Both the position numbers and the translations under genes were made by a program. The notes beneath the pieces are model-generated. The model was not told where the DNA came from, did not search any database, and worked only from the letters and a program-made list of their open reading frames with translations. This document shows, piece by piece, positions 1-8,666 of a stretch of 64,000 bases of DNA. Position 1 is the first letter of the stretch. Every line of letters starts with the position of its first letter. The stretch is from NCBI GenBank assembly GCA_041158165.1, contig JBEBBW010000002.1, positions 28,357 through 92,356 of the forward strand, written 5' to 3'. This stretch comes from TMED14 sp041158165. Lineage in GTDB: Bacteria; Bacteroidota; Bacteroidia; Flavobacteriales; Schleiferiaceae.

Positions 1-519
1 GATGAGTTCATATACGTCAGTGTGCGAAGAGAAGTGAAGGAACTGGTGGTGGGAATTCCTTTTGAGCGAAAATCTAAGACTAAGTTCATTGCCGTCAGCG
101 TCGACGACGAGGGACGCGAACTTTTGCGCTGGACCACCCAGCCAAGTGTGCTTCCCGCGCGCGCCAATGCGGTGGGAACCTATTTATTTGATCCCGACCC
201 TGCCCTCGCTGCATCAGGCGGAGCGGCCTCGTGGGCCGCAGCACACAACCTCGAAGGGCTTCATCCAGACAGTCGGCTGTTCACAAGCAACGTACTTTCC
301 AACACGCCCTGTTCCCGGGTTTTTTCAGTTGATTCCATTCACGCTACACTACCCAATCACCTTAAAGCTGCAAGTGTGGTTGCACGGGCATTCCCCGAGC
401 GGGCAGATGTGCTTCGCAAGCGGCTGCGCCTAGCTGAAGATTCGGAACGCTTTTTGTTTGCTACTCGGCTAGCCGGAAGCCTAGACCACGTCTACATCGT
501 AGCCACGCGATTGGCCTGA
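1..519 (+). CDS. THUMP-like C-terminal domain of a class I SAM-dependent methyltransferase (5' end outside window)
   Basis: The frame is open from base 1 to a TGA at 517-519, so this is the last 172 residues of a gene that starts before the window. The visible part has the pattern of the THUMP-like domain that follows a methyltransferase domain in many Bacteroidota proteins: LFTSNVLSNT, then a hydrophobic strand with SRVFSVDSI, then a KAASVVARAFPE helix-turn, ending in HVYIVATRLA. In the family this domain probably binds RNA next to a SAM-binding domain, but no catalytic motif is inside the window. A GTG at 22 could be called a start, but the upstream codons are open and I treat it as internal. 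Family assignment is from pattern memory and is moderate. Confidence 0.55.
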   Translation, partial: DEFIYVSVRREVKELVVGIPFERKSKTKFIAVSVDDEGRELLRWTTQPSVLPARANAVGTYLFDPDPALAASGGAASWAAAHNLEGLHPDSRLFTSNVLSNTPCSRVFSVDSIHATLPNHLKAASVVARAFPERADVLRKRLRLAEDSERFLFATRLAGSLDHVYIVATRLA

Positions 520-529
520 GCTTTTAACT

Positions 530-537
530 TAACTTTC
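530..537 (+). promoter_or_regulatory. Start-proximal -7-like box TAACTTTC
   Basis: TAACTTTC matches the Bacteroidota -7 consensus TAnnTTTG except at the last base and ends four bases before the GTG at 542. A TTG lies at 511-513, 16 bases upstream, near the expected -33 spacing. It belongs to the set of start-proximal boxes described in the findings. Confidence 0.3.
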
Positions 538-541
538 CAGC

Positions 542-3500
542 GTGCGCTCCATCCTATTCGCAATCCTACTTTTCAGTGCGTCTGCCGCCTCTGGACAGCC
601 GGTGATTGTGCCCAATTTAGGGCAGTGGGATGCTGCGTTTCGCGCGAAAACAGCCTTGTCAGACGGTGCGGTTTTTTGGACGGACCACGGATACCGAATT
701 CGAGTGGTACACCCCAAGCACCGTGGCGGGGCGGTTCCCAATCCGCACTACCCCACCGTGCAATGGCCCGAGTCCTGGCCTGATGCCCATGCGGTTTTCG
801 TCGACTTTTTGGGTGCACAGCCTACAGCTAAATCTGTGGGATCTGATCCCACGCCAAGTCCGCGCCACTACCTCTTGGGCCGCGATAAACAGCGCTGGAG
901 GACCAATGTGCCGGAATTCGAGGATTGGCGAGTACGCGATGTATACCCTGGGATTGACTTTGTGGTCCACGCACACGAAGGGCTAAAATCCGAATGGCGC
1001 GTGGCCCCCAAGGCCGATCCGTCGCAAATCCGCTTGTGCATCCGCGGCACTGTTCCCGTTCTTGACGCAGAGGGGGCGCTACGGCTCTCCACCCCCATGG
1101 GGACGTGGATTGAAGACCGCCCTGTAGCTTTTTCACTCAGCAAATCGGGCAAAGTTCCCGTCGCGGCTTCGTACCGTATCGTGGACGACACCGTGGTAGT
1201 ATTCGAACTCGGTACCTACCGACGCAGCGACACCTTGGTCATTGATCCCAACCTCGTTTTTTCAAGTTTTTCAGGCTCGACCGCCGACAATTGGGGCTAC
1301 ACCGCAACCTACGATAACCAAGAAAACCTGTACGGTGGAGGTATCGTCTTCGATGTAGGTTACCCAACTAGCCCTGGGGCCTTTGACGCGAGCTACAATG
1401 ACCCAAGCGCAGGATTTTCTACGATGGATATTGGCTTGACCAAATTCAGCGCCAACGGGTCCCAGCGCCTGTATTCCACTTACATAGGAGGCGACGGGCC
1501 CGACCAGCCGCACTCGATGATGGTGAATTCCGCCGGTGAACTCGTTATCATGGGAACCACAGGGTCGAGTGATTTCCCGGTGACTGCGGGTGCCTACGAC
1601 GTTACGTTTAACGGGGGCCCACCGGCCAACGGATCCACCGGATCGCCGCTCGCATTCAATTTTGACGACGGCGTGGACCTCTTTGTACTGAAGGTAAACC
1701 CCAGCGGCTCTGCGCTCGCAGCATCCACATTTGTCGGAACAGCCGGAAACGAAGGCTTGAACTTGGGCATTGCCTTGAACTACGGCGACGCGATGCGCGG
1801 CGAAGTTGTAGTCGATGCATTGGACCAAGTGTTTGTTGTTACCTCGACGCAGTCCTCCTCTTTTCCAGGGGCAACAGCGACCAACATGAGTACCGATGCA
1901 GTGGCGTTCTCTATGAATGCGTCCCTAACTGCAATACGCTGGGCCACGCTACTCGGGGGCAGCAACCACGAGTCGGGTTACGGTATTAAAACGGACGCTA
2001 ACGGAAAGGTATTTGTAACTGGCGGAACGAGATCTACCAATTTTCCGGGCACCACGGGCGGACTCCACGCCACAGCCCGCGGAGGTGTGGACGGATGGAT
2101 TGCGCGCCTAAGCAGTGCCGGGGTACTTGAAAAAGCAACCTACCTTGGTACATCGGGAAATGACCAGTCCTTTCTGCTCGATTTGGACAAATACGGAGCC
2201 GTCTATGTGTTTGGTCAAAGTTTGGGCATTTATCCCCAGACGTCCGGAACTTGGGGCACACCCAACGGCAGCCAGTTTATTCACAAGCTCAATGCAGACT
2301 TGAATCAAACGCTCTTCTCTACTCGTTTTGGTTCGTCAAACAGTATTGTAAACATTGTTCCGAGTGCATTCAACGTAGACGATTGCCTGAACATCCTCTT
2401 GTCGGGTTGGGGCGGCGGCGTGAACGGTGGCGGACTCGGGGGCACCACCGCTGGACTCCCTGTTTCAAGTAATGCACTTCGACCTACCACCGACGGCAGT
2501 GATTTTTACTTCATGGTCCTTTCCCGGAATGCCCAAAGCTTGACCTATGCAACCTATTTCGGTGGGACTTCGAGCGAACACGTTGACGGCGGAACCTCTC
2601 GATTTTCACCCCGCGGCAATATTTTCCAAGCGGTGTGCGCCGCCTGCGGCGGGCAGAGTTTTCCTACCACCCCCGGTGTGGTTGGCCCTACCCGAAATTC
2701 CAGCAATTGCAACTTGGGCGTGATAAAAATTGACTTTGAAACCAGCGTCACCGCAGATGCAAGCATTGATTTTGAGGCCGACGTCGACACGCTTTGCGAC
2801 GAGTTGGTGGTGACCTTCACCAACGGATCAGCCAACGCGAACAAGTTTTTCTGGGATTTTGGCAACGGACAGACGTCGTCCGCATTTCAACCGACGGTCA
2901 GGTTCTCAAAAGGTACCTACCGAATCCGCTTAACGGCCATCGACACCATCTGCGACATTGAAGACACCACTTCGCTGGTGATCACCCACGACAAAGGGAT
3001 TTTTCCAGAAGCAAGCTTCGAGCATCGTTTTAAAGCCTGCGACCGAACGTTTGAAGTCGTCGCCTGGAGCACGAGCATCGACGCGCAGCTGTCGACCTGG
3101 ACGTTCGATGGCGCGTCGGCCAAAACGGGAGACACGGTGGTCCATCGATTTAATTCGCCCGGAACCCATGTCATCAGGCTGGTCGTTCGCGACACCGTGT
3201 GCGGAACTACCGACACCGCGTTCGCGTCGGTGTTTTTTGATCCGGACCTCCCCGCCCCCGACGTCAAGGTTGCGCCCGACAGCTGCAAGGACGGCAGAAT
3301 TCGCGTCAACGTGAGCTACACCTTGGACAGCATTGACTACCAGTTCCGCTGGATCTTCCCCAACGGGGTGGTGGACACGGGGCGCGTCACGACGTACCGG
3401 GTTCCGACCTCTGGAACGTACACGGTGAAGCTTGAACTAATTGACACCGTGTGCAATGCGGTCTATCCTTATGAATTCACGTCGGCCATACTTCGCTACG

Positions 3501-3766
3501 ACCAGCGCGTTTGGATTCCCAATACGTTTACACCCAACGGCGACGGCCGCAACGAGTTGCTGGTGCTCGGAGGCAACAATTGCTTTGAAAACGACCACTT
3601 TACCATACTCAACAGTTTTGGAAACGTGGTGTTTGAAACCGACCGGCCGTTTGACGTGTTCTGGGACGGAACCCTCAACGGGAAACCAGCCCAACAGGAC
3701 ACCTACGTGTACCGGTTTGAGACCGAAGACGGCCCGATTGTGGGCTACGTCAACTTGATTCGCTAA
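542..3766 (+). CDS. Secreted SBBP beta-propeller / PKD protein with gliding-motility (CHU_C) C-terminal domain
   Basis: This 1074-residue exported protein has a short signal peptide (MRSILFAILLFSASAASG). Residues about 20-240 look like the conserved N-terminal domain found ahead of SBBP repeats (ending VIDPNLVFSSFSGS). Residues about 240-720 hold repeated propeller blades of the SBBP type (for example LYSTYIGGDGPDQPHSM and ATYFGGTSSEHVDGG). Residues about 745-960 contain PKD-like domains (FFWDFGNGQTSSAFQPTVRF). The last ~85 residues (IPNTFTPNGDGRNELLV onward) match the gliding motility-associated C-terminal domain, a type IX secretion signal. It is probably a cell-surface or secreted adhesin-like protein; no enzyme motif was seen. 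The GTG start at 542 is directly followed by the signal peptide. It converges on the cysteine desulfurase gene, six bases away. Confidence 0.85.
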   Translation: MRSILFAILLFSASAASGQPVIVPNLGQWDAAFRAKTALSDGAVFWTDHGYRIRVVHPKHRGGAVPNPHYPTVQWPESWPDAHAVFVDFLGAQPTAKSVGSDPTPSPRHYLLGRDKQRWRTNVPEFEDWRVRDVYPGIDFVVHAHEGLKSEWRVAPKADPSQIRLCIRGTVPVLDAEGALRLSTPMGTWIEDRPVAFSLSKSGKVPVAASYRIVDDTVVVFELGTYRRSDTLVIDPNLVFSSFSGSTADNWGYTATYDNQENLYGGGIVFDVGYPTSPGAFDASYNDPSAGFSTMDIGLTKFSANGSQRLYSTYIGGDGPDQPHSMMVNSAGELVIMGTTGSSDFPVTAGAYDVTFNGGPPANGSTGSPLAFNFDDGVDLFVLKVNPSGSALAASTFVGTAGNEGLNLGIALNYGDAMRGEVVVDALDQVFVVTSTQSSSFPGATATNMSTDAVAFSMNASLTAIRWATLLGGSNHESGYGIKTDANGKVFVTGGTRSTNFPGTTGGLHATARGGVDGWIARLSSAGVLEKATYLGTSGNDQSFLLDLDKYGAVYVFGQSLGIYPQTSGTWGTPNGSQFIHKLNADLNQTLFSTRFGSSNSIVNIVPSAFNVDDCLNILLSGWGGGVNGGGLGGTTAGLPVSSNALRPTTDGSDFYFMVLSRNAQSLTYATYFGGTSSEHVDGGTSRFSPRGNIFQAVCAACGGQSFPTTPGVVGPTRNSSNCNLGVIKIDFETSVTADASIDFEADVDTLCDELVVTFTNGSANANKFFWDFGNGQTSSAFQPTVRFSKGTYRIRLTAIDTICDIEDTTSLVITHDKGIFPEASFEHRFKACDRTFEVVAWSTSIDAQLSTWTFDGASAKTGDTVVHRFNSPGTHVIRLVVRDTVCGTTDTAFASVFFDPDLPAPDVKVAPDSCKDGRIRVNVSYTLDSIDYQFRWIFPNGVVDTGRVTTYRVPTSGTYTVKLELIDTVCNAVYPYEFTSAILRYDQRVWIPNTFTPNGDGRNELLVLGGNNCFENDHFTILNSFGNVVFETDRPFDVFWDGTLNGKPAQQDTYVYRFETEDGPIVGYVNLIR

Positions 3767-3772
3767 GGCAGG

Positions 3773-4903
3773 TCAGTCGAGCTTCGGCAGGTTTTGAAGC
3801 GCGTGTACGAAGGCGTCGATTTCGTCGGTGGTCGTCATTCGCGAAAAGCTGATGCGGGTTCCGCCTGGGGATTTTAGTCCGCCCAAAACGTGTGAGCCGC
3901 CGACGGCGCCGCTGCTGCAGGCGCTTCCTCCTGAAACACAGAACCCTTGAAGGTCGAGTTGAAAGTTGAGCATGCCGCCTTCGTGAAGTTCGGGTACGTA
4001 GAAATTCAGGACCGTGAACAGGCTCTTGTCAAGATCGCCTGAACGGCCGTTGAAGCGAACTGTGGGGAACGCCGCGCGGATCGCGTCAATGGCATAAGAT
4101 TTCACTCGGGTCATGTGGGCCGCGTCGGCGTCCAAGTGGGTCATGGCGGCCGAAAAAGCAGCGCCTAACCCGGCGATGCCTACTACGTTTTCGGTTCCGG
4201 CGCGGTGTCCGCGCTCCTGGGCCCCACCCCGAATGAAGGGTTGTACCCCGGTACCCTGCTTGATGTAGGCGAAACCTACCCCTTTGGGGCCATGAAACTT
4301 ATGGGCGCTGCAGGCCGCAAACTCCAAGGGTGTAGCACCAAAATCCAGCTTGAGGTGAGCCATGGTTTGCACGGTATCGCTGTGCAAAAGGGCTCCGTGG
4401 GCGCGGGTCATGGCCGACAAACGGTCGAGGTCAGCCAAATTGCCAATTTCGTTGTTCGCGTGCATCAGGCTCACCAGGGCCTTGCGGCCTGCGGCTGCGT
4501 CGGCAGCAAGCGCCGCCTCGAGCCAGTCAAGGTCGTGGTCTCCGTGCTCGTTGAAGGGAATCGCCACACACTCCAGTTTGGGCGCCAAGGCCTCAACCAT
4601 GTGCGTAACCGCGTGATGCTCCAACTCGCTGTGATACAATATATTCACGCCAAGAACTTCAACACTTGATTGAAGTGCCCAGTTGTCGGCCTCGGTTCCG
4701 CCAGACGTAAAGATCACTTCGGCCGGGAGGCAGTTCAGCGCCGCGGCAATTTCCTTGCGGACGCGCTCCACCAACGCTTTGGCTTTACGCCCTTCGGAGT
4801 GGGTCGAACTCGGATTGCCGTACAGCTCCAGGGCGGCGATCATGGCTTCCTTGGCTTCTGGGCAAAGGGGCGTGGTTGCAGCGTTGTCGAGGTAGATGCT
4901 CAT
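3773..4903 (-). CDS. Cysteine desulfurase (NifS/IscS-like, class V aminotransferase)
   Basis: This 376-residue PLP enzyme should remove sulfur from L-cysteine for Fe-S cluster or thiolation pathways in the cytoplasm. The N-terminus IYLDNAATTP is the family signature. Visible active-site residues are the His pair in SELEHHAV (about 96-97), the PLP lysine in CSAHKFHGPKG (about K202), RAGTEN at about 234-239, and the catalytic cysteine in SGGSACSSG (about C329) on the mobile loop. Length is close to the 380-400 usual for the family. It is the last gene of a minus-strand run after glmM and the 2OG oxygenase; its ATG is four bases after that gene's TAA. No IscU or Suf genes are adjacent, so the downstream sulfur acceptor cannot be inferred. 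Confidence 0.9.
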   Translation of the reverse strand: MSIYLDNAATTPLCPEAKEAMIAALELYGNPSSTHSEGRKAKALVERVRKEIAAALNCLPAEVIFTSGGTEADNWALQSSVEVLGVNILYHSELEHHAVTHMVEALAPKLECVAIPFNEHGDHDLDWLEAALAADAAAGRKALVSLMHANNEIGNLADLDRLSAMTRAHGALLHSDTVQTMAHLKLDFGATPLEFAACSAHKFHGPKGVGFAYIKQGTGVQPFIRGGAQERGHRAGTENVVGIAGLGAAFSAAMTHLDADAAHMTRVKSYAIDAIRAAFPTVRFNGRSGDLDKSLFTVLNFYVPELHEGGMLNFQLDLQGFCVSGGSACSSGAVGGSHVLGGLKSPGGTRISFSRMTTTDEIDAFVHALQNLPKLD

Positions 4904-4907
4904 GGCG

Positions 4908-5750
4908 TTACTTGGAATTTAAAGACCGCAGGGCCTTCCACACGATGGGCGGAGTGCACATCTTGGCCCATTCGATGAGGTTGGACTTAGTAAAACCGCG
5001 CATCGCTTGGCGGTCGTGTTCGGAATCCGGGCGCGAAACAAACTTGGTGGTCGCGCTAACGTTTTGCACGTCTACTTCACTCTTGGGGCGGCCGTTGCTG
5101 TAGTAGTACATCGCAATGGAATTGCGCGTTCGGTCCTCGGGGCACGTCAGGGGTTCGGGATGCCCGTGGTAGCTGAAATCCGTGGTCGAAAAGACCACCA
5201 TCCGGTTGAACACCGGCAGCACCTTCTCGGCGCAGCGTGTCATTTTGGGGTCCCAGAGCTCCAAATGGCCTCCATAGGCGGAATCCCAATCTTTATTCAG
5301 GTAGACCAGCACGTTAATGCGGCGATCCAGCCCCAGGGTACGGTGTTTATTAAAGTCCGCGTGGACCTTTAGCAGCCCCCCCCTTTTGATTTGGTGCAAT
5401 CCGCCCCCGAGCAGGTACGGATCACCAATAAGGGGCTCACGAATTCCGGTCAAGGTTTGAATAAACTGGATGAAGGGCTGGGAATTTAGAAAGTGGATCA
5501 ACTCCAGGTGCTGGGGCGGAATGCCCTGCTCCAACTGGCTCGCCGACTTAATTTCTTTGGCGTTGCTAAAGTGCTCTAGTTCCGGATGCTCAAAGAGGTT
5601 CGGAAACGTATCAGCCAAGCCACTCAGGTAGTCCGCATCAAAAAAATTGTCCCACACAATGTGCGGAAAGGGGTCTGCTCCGAGGTAGGCTGCTTGCGCA
5701 TTCGATGCAAGCTGCTGAAGATTTTGGGTATTCCCAGGGCGAATGTTCAC
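4908..5750 (-). CDS. 2OG-Fe(II) oxygenase, prolyl 4-hydroxylase-like
   Basis: This 280-residue protein has the facial triad of 2-oxoglutarate/Fe(II) dioxygenases: H130 and D132 in KVHADFN, and H195 in DFSYHGHPEP. R209 in DRTRNSIAMYYY is the likely 2OG-binding arginine. The surrounding strands (INVLVYLN, GGHLELWD) fit the double-stranded beta-helix of P4H-like enzymes. Family members hydroxylate protein side chains or small molecules; the substrate here is unknown. The start is a GTG that overlaps the TGA of glmM (GTGA), implying translational coupling. Clustering with glmM and a cysteine desulfurase does not by itself suggest a substrate. Confidence 0.8.
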   Translation of the reverse strand: MNIRPGNTQNLQQLASNAQAAYLGADPFPHIVWDNFFDADYLSGLADTFPNLFEHPELEHFSNAKEIKSASQLEQGIPPQHLELIHFLNSQPFIQFIQTLTGIREPLIGDPYLLGGGLHQIKRGGLLKVHADFNKHRTLGLDRRINVLVYLNKDWDSAYGGHLELWDPKMTRCAEKVLPVFNRMVVFSTTDFSYHGHPEPLTCPEDRTRNSIAMYYYSNGRPKSEVDVQNVSATTKFVSRPDSEHDRQAMRGFTKSNLIEWAKMCTPPIVWKALRSLNSK

Positions 5751-7132
5751 AACTCGGCCAATTTAGTGACGAATTCAGCGGCGAGCGCCTCAGCGTCGGC
5801 AGGCGTCGGGGCCTCGGTATAGATGCGCACGATGGGCTCGGTGTTGCTCTTGCGCAGGTGCACCCAACGATCAGCAAAGTCGATTTTGACGCCATCAATG
5901 GTCGACGGGCTCAAATGGGCGTGGGCCGCGGCAACCCGCGCTAGCAGCGCGTCGGTGTCTACCCCCGGCTGAAGGTCGATTTTCTCCTTGGCCATGGCGT
6001 AGTTCGGGTAGGTTGCGCGGAGGGCGGAACAGGTTCCGCCCCTTTTCGCCAAGTAGGTAAGGAACAGGGCAACCCCAACGAGTGCGTCGCGGCCGTAGTG
6101 CAGTTCGGGGAGAATAATTCCGCCGTTGCCTTCGCCGCCCAGCACGGCGTGCTTCGCCTTCATTTCGGTGACGACGTGCACCTCGCCCACGGCCGACGCC
6201 GAATAGGTCGAAGCGTGGCGGCTGGCGATGTCGCGTAGCGCACGGCTCGAACTCAAGTTGCTGACCACGTGGCCCGGACGGTGCTGCAGGAGGTAGTCGG
6301 CCACCGCAACAAGGGTATACTCCTCGCCAAACAGTTCGCCGTCTTCGCTCACAAATACCAAACGGTCGACGTCCGGGTCGACCACAATGCCTAGGTCGCA
6401 GCGGGTTTCGGGCACGAGCGCACAGATTTCGTCGAGGTGCTTGCGCAGCGGCTCGGGGTTGTGCGGAAAAAGTCCGGTGGGCTCACAGTACAGCCCTTCA
6501 ATGCGTTGCACACCCAATGCCTCGAGAAGCATCGGAATGGCGATTCCGCCCGTAGAAGCAACGGCGTCTACCGCCACCGCAAAACCGCGGGCCCGAATGG
6601 CTTCAACGTCGACTAAATCCAGGTTGAGAATGGCCTGAATGTGGCGCTCGATGCCGTCGGTAACGGCGATGCGGCGGCCGAGGTCACTAACTGGGGCGAA
6701 ATCAAACGTTCCGGCAGCACGGGCTGCGAGGATTTTGGCTCCGTCCTCCGCACTTAAAAACTCGCCGCGGGCGTTGAGCAGCTTGAGGGCATTCCATTCG
6801 CCCGGATTGTGGGAGGCCGTGAGAATAATTCCGCCGTCGCAACCCTCCCAAGGCACCATCATTTCAACGGTCGGCGTGGTCGACAAGCCTAGGTCAAGCA
6901 CATCAATGCCCTGAAAACGAAGGGTAGAAACCACGAGGTCACTTAGCGCCTCGCCAGAAACGCGGGCATCTCGTCCGAGCGCAACGCGCAGCCTGCGGTC
7001 ACCGCCAGTCTGGCTGCGAAGCCACTGCCCGTAGGCGCTAGCGAAGGCTACCGCGTCAACGGGCGTTAAATTGGTTCCCACGGAGCCACCCACGGTCCCG
7101 CGAATTCCTGATACCGATGCAATAAGTGCCAT
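5747..7132 (-). CDS. glmM: Phosphoglucosamine mutase (phosphohexomutase family)
   Basis: This 461-residue protein converts glucosamine-6-phosphate to glucosamine-1-phosphate for UDP-GlcNAc, and so for peptidoglycan and LPS. It has the four family signatures: the phosphoserine loop ILTASHNP (S107), the metal loop VDPDVDRL (about residue 250), the sugar-binding loop GGEGNGGI, and the phosphate-binding loop RKSNTEPIVR near the C-terminus. GEGNGG fits GlmM-type specificity better than the GEESYG of phosphoglucomutases such as the gene at 20285. The start SVSGIRGTVGG is typical. It heads a three-gene minus-strand operon and has a TACCTTTG -7 box 21 bases upstream. Confidence 0.9.
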   Translation of the reverse strand: MALIASVSGIRGTVGGSVGTNLTPVDAVAFASAYGQWLRSQTGGDRRLRVALGRDARVSGEALSDLVVSTLRFQGIDVLDLGLSTTPTVEMMVPWEGCDGGIILTASHNPGEWNALKLLNARGEFLSAEDGAKILAARAAGTFDFAPVSDLGRRIAVTDGIERHIQAILNLDLVDVEAIRARGFAVAVDAVASTGGIAIPMLLEALGVQRIEGLYCEPTGLFPHNPEPLRKHLDEICALVPETRCDLGIVVDPDVDRLVFVSEDGELFGEEYTLVAVADYLLQHRPGHVVSNLSSSRALRDIASRHASTYSASAVGEVHVVTEMKAKHAVLGGEGNGGIILPELHYGRDALVGVALFLTYLAKRGGTCSALRATYPNYAMAKEKIDLQPGVDTDALLARVAAAHAHLSPSTIDGVKIDFADRWVHLRKSNTEPIVRIYTEAPTPADAEALAAEFVTKLAEL

Positions 7133-7153
7133 GGCGAGGTATTTGGTCTAGTG

Positions 7154-7161
7154 CAAAGGTA
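7154..7161 (-). promoter_or_regulatory. Bacteroidota -7 box TACCTTTG upstream of glmM
   Basis: Read on the minus strand, the sequence is TACCTTTG, a perfect match to TAnnTTTG, 21 bases before the glmM ATG. No convincing TTG -33 element is visible at 17-23 bases further upstream. Confidence 0.5.
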
Positions 7162-7264
7162 GAACCGGCGCAGGCCGGATTCCGAGTCGGTGAATAACAC
7201 AGTGAATAACGCGTGAAATCGGTGAGGAATTCCGAACGAAATTTGCCTAGGTTTACTCAACTTG

Positions 7265-8656
7265 ATGTACGACAGCGATTCCGACCCCCTTATTGAACGT
7301 TTTGAGCAAGCGCTGCGCGAAGACGCGCCGTTGTTTTTTGACGTAGAAGAGTTTGAAGAAATCGCAGACTACTACCTTGAAACCGGCCAGCTTCAGCGCG
7401 CCCGCAAGGCGATTGATATGGGCGGCGCGCAGCACCCCTACGCCACAGTGTTCGCGGCCAAAATGGCGCGGTACTTAGTCCAGGCATCGCAGCTCGAGGA
7501 GGCTGAAGAAGCCATTCAACGCGCCGAAGGACTCAGCCCAAACCACCCTGACATTGAGTGGGCGCGCGGCATGCTGCTGATTCGCCAAGGGCGCACCCAA
7601 GACGCCATTCTATCGCTGCGCAAGGCGATTCAAAATTCCGACGACCCTTTTCCGATTCAAGGAACCCTGGCCTCGATTTACTCGGGGGCGGGCATGTTCA
7701 GCCATGCGATCCGCACCTTGAAAGCCATGCTCCAAGAAGAACCCGAGGATGCGCACCTACTCTACTTGCTCGCCATCAATTTTGACATGGCGAACCGAGA
7801 CGACAAGGCGGTTTCGTTCTTTGAAACCTACCTCAACGACTACCCCTACTCTGAAACGGCCTGGTACCATTTAGGCGTGGCTCAGTTTCGGCAGGGCCAG
7901 CACGAAGCAGCGAAGCGCAGCTTGGGCTTTGCCATCACCATCGACGAGAACTTCAGTGCCGCCTTGTTTGACATGGGCCGACTCCATGAGGATTTGGAGG
8001 AATTCGAAGAGGGTTTAAGCTGCTACCGCCAATCTATGGCTTCCAGTGAGCGCAACGGCTACACGCTCTACCGCGCCGGCGTTTGCCTTCAGTCGCTGGA
8101 CCGCAACGCAGAAGCCATGCGCGCCTTCCAAGACGCCATAGATCTGGACGAGGAACTTGACGAGGCGTGGATTGAACTCGCAGTCCTCCACGGCGAGTCG
8201 GGCAATGCCCTCAAAGGCGTGCAGCACGCTCAAAAAGCGATTTCGCTGGACCCCGACAACCCCGACTACCACATGGTCGCCCACGACCTGTTCTTACAGC
8301 TCGGACTTCAGCGCGAAGCGGCAAAAAGCCTGCAGCTCATCCTGCACGCCCTGCGCGTTGAAAACCCAAAGGGCCTACTAGAGTATGCCGGGATTTTAGT
8401 GGAAATGAACCACGTAGATTCTGCGGTCACCATTTTAGAAGCCGGAGTGCAGCGCTATGCCGACGACCCCGCCATGTGGGCCGTGTACTTTGGTTTTTTG
8501 TGGAACCTTGCCGCGGACCTTCCCGCCGCCCACAACGGCATCCAGCAGTCGTGGATTCGATTTGGGGCTGCGTTCCAAGACGCGCTGCTCGAACTCTACC
8601 CAGAGGCCAATTCCGACCCGGTGATTGCGCTCATTTGGACCCAACCCAGCGCCTAA
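7265..8656 (+). CDS. Tetratricopeptide repeat protein
   Basis: This 463-residue protein is built almost wholly of TPR units. Examples are YYLETGQLQRARKAIDMG, EEAEEAIQRAEGLSPNHPDIEWARG, AWYHLGVAQFRQGQHEAAKRSL and AWIELAVLHGESGNALKGVQHA. There is no signal peptide or membrane segment, so it is probably a cytoplasmic scaffold. The first 40 residues are acidic (SDSDP, FDVEEFEEIADYY). I start at the ATG at 7265 rather than the TTG one codon earlier. Its last bases run into the start region of the DUF368 gene (10 bases between stop and ATG), so the two are probably co-transcribed. Exact function is not recognisable. Confidence 0.8.
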   Translation: MYDSDSDPLIERFEQALREDAPLFFDVEEFEEIADYYLETGQLQRARKAIDMGGAQHPYATVFAAKMARYLVQASQLEEAEEAIQRAEGLSPNHPDIEWARGMLLIRQGRTQDAILSLRKAIQNSDDPFPIQGTLASIYSGAGMFSHAIRTLKAMLQEEPEDAHLLYLLAINFDMANRDDKAVSFFETYLNDYPYSETAWYHLGVAQFRQGQHEAAKRSLGFAITIDENFSAALFDMGRLHEDLEEFEEGLSCYRQSMASSERNGYTLYRAGVCLQSLDRNAEAMRAFQDAIDLDEELDEAWIELAVLHGESGNALKGVQHAQKAISLDPDNPDYHMVAHDLFLQLGLQREAAKSLQLILHALRVENPKGLLEYAGILVEMNHVDSAVTILEAGVQRYADDPAMWAVYFGFLWNLAADLPAAHNGIQQSWIRFGAAFQDALLELYPEANSDPVIALIWTQPSA

Positions 8657-8661
8657 CTTCG
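8654..8661 (+). promoter_or_regulatory. Start-proximal -7-like box TAACTTCG
   Basis: TAACTTCG includes the TAA stop of the preceding TPR gene and ends five bases before the DUF368 ATG. A TTG sits at 8635-8637, 16 bases upstream. It resembles TAnnTTTG with T>C at position 7. Confidence 0.3.
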
Positions 8662-8666
8662 CCGCC

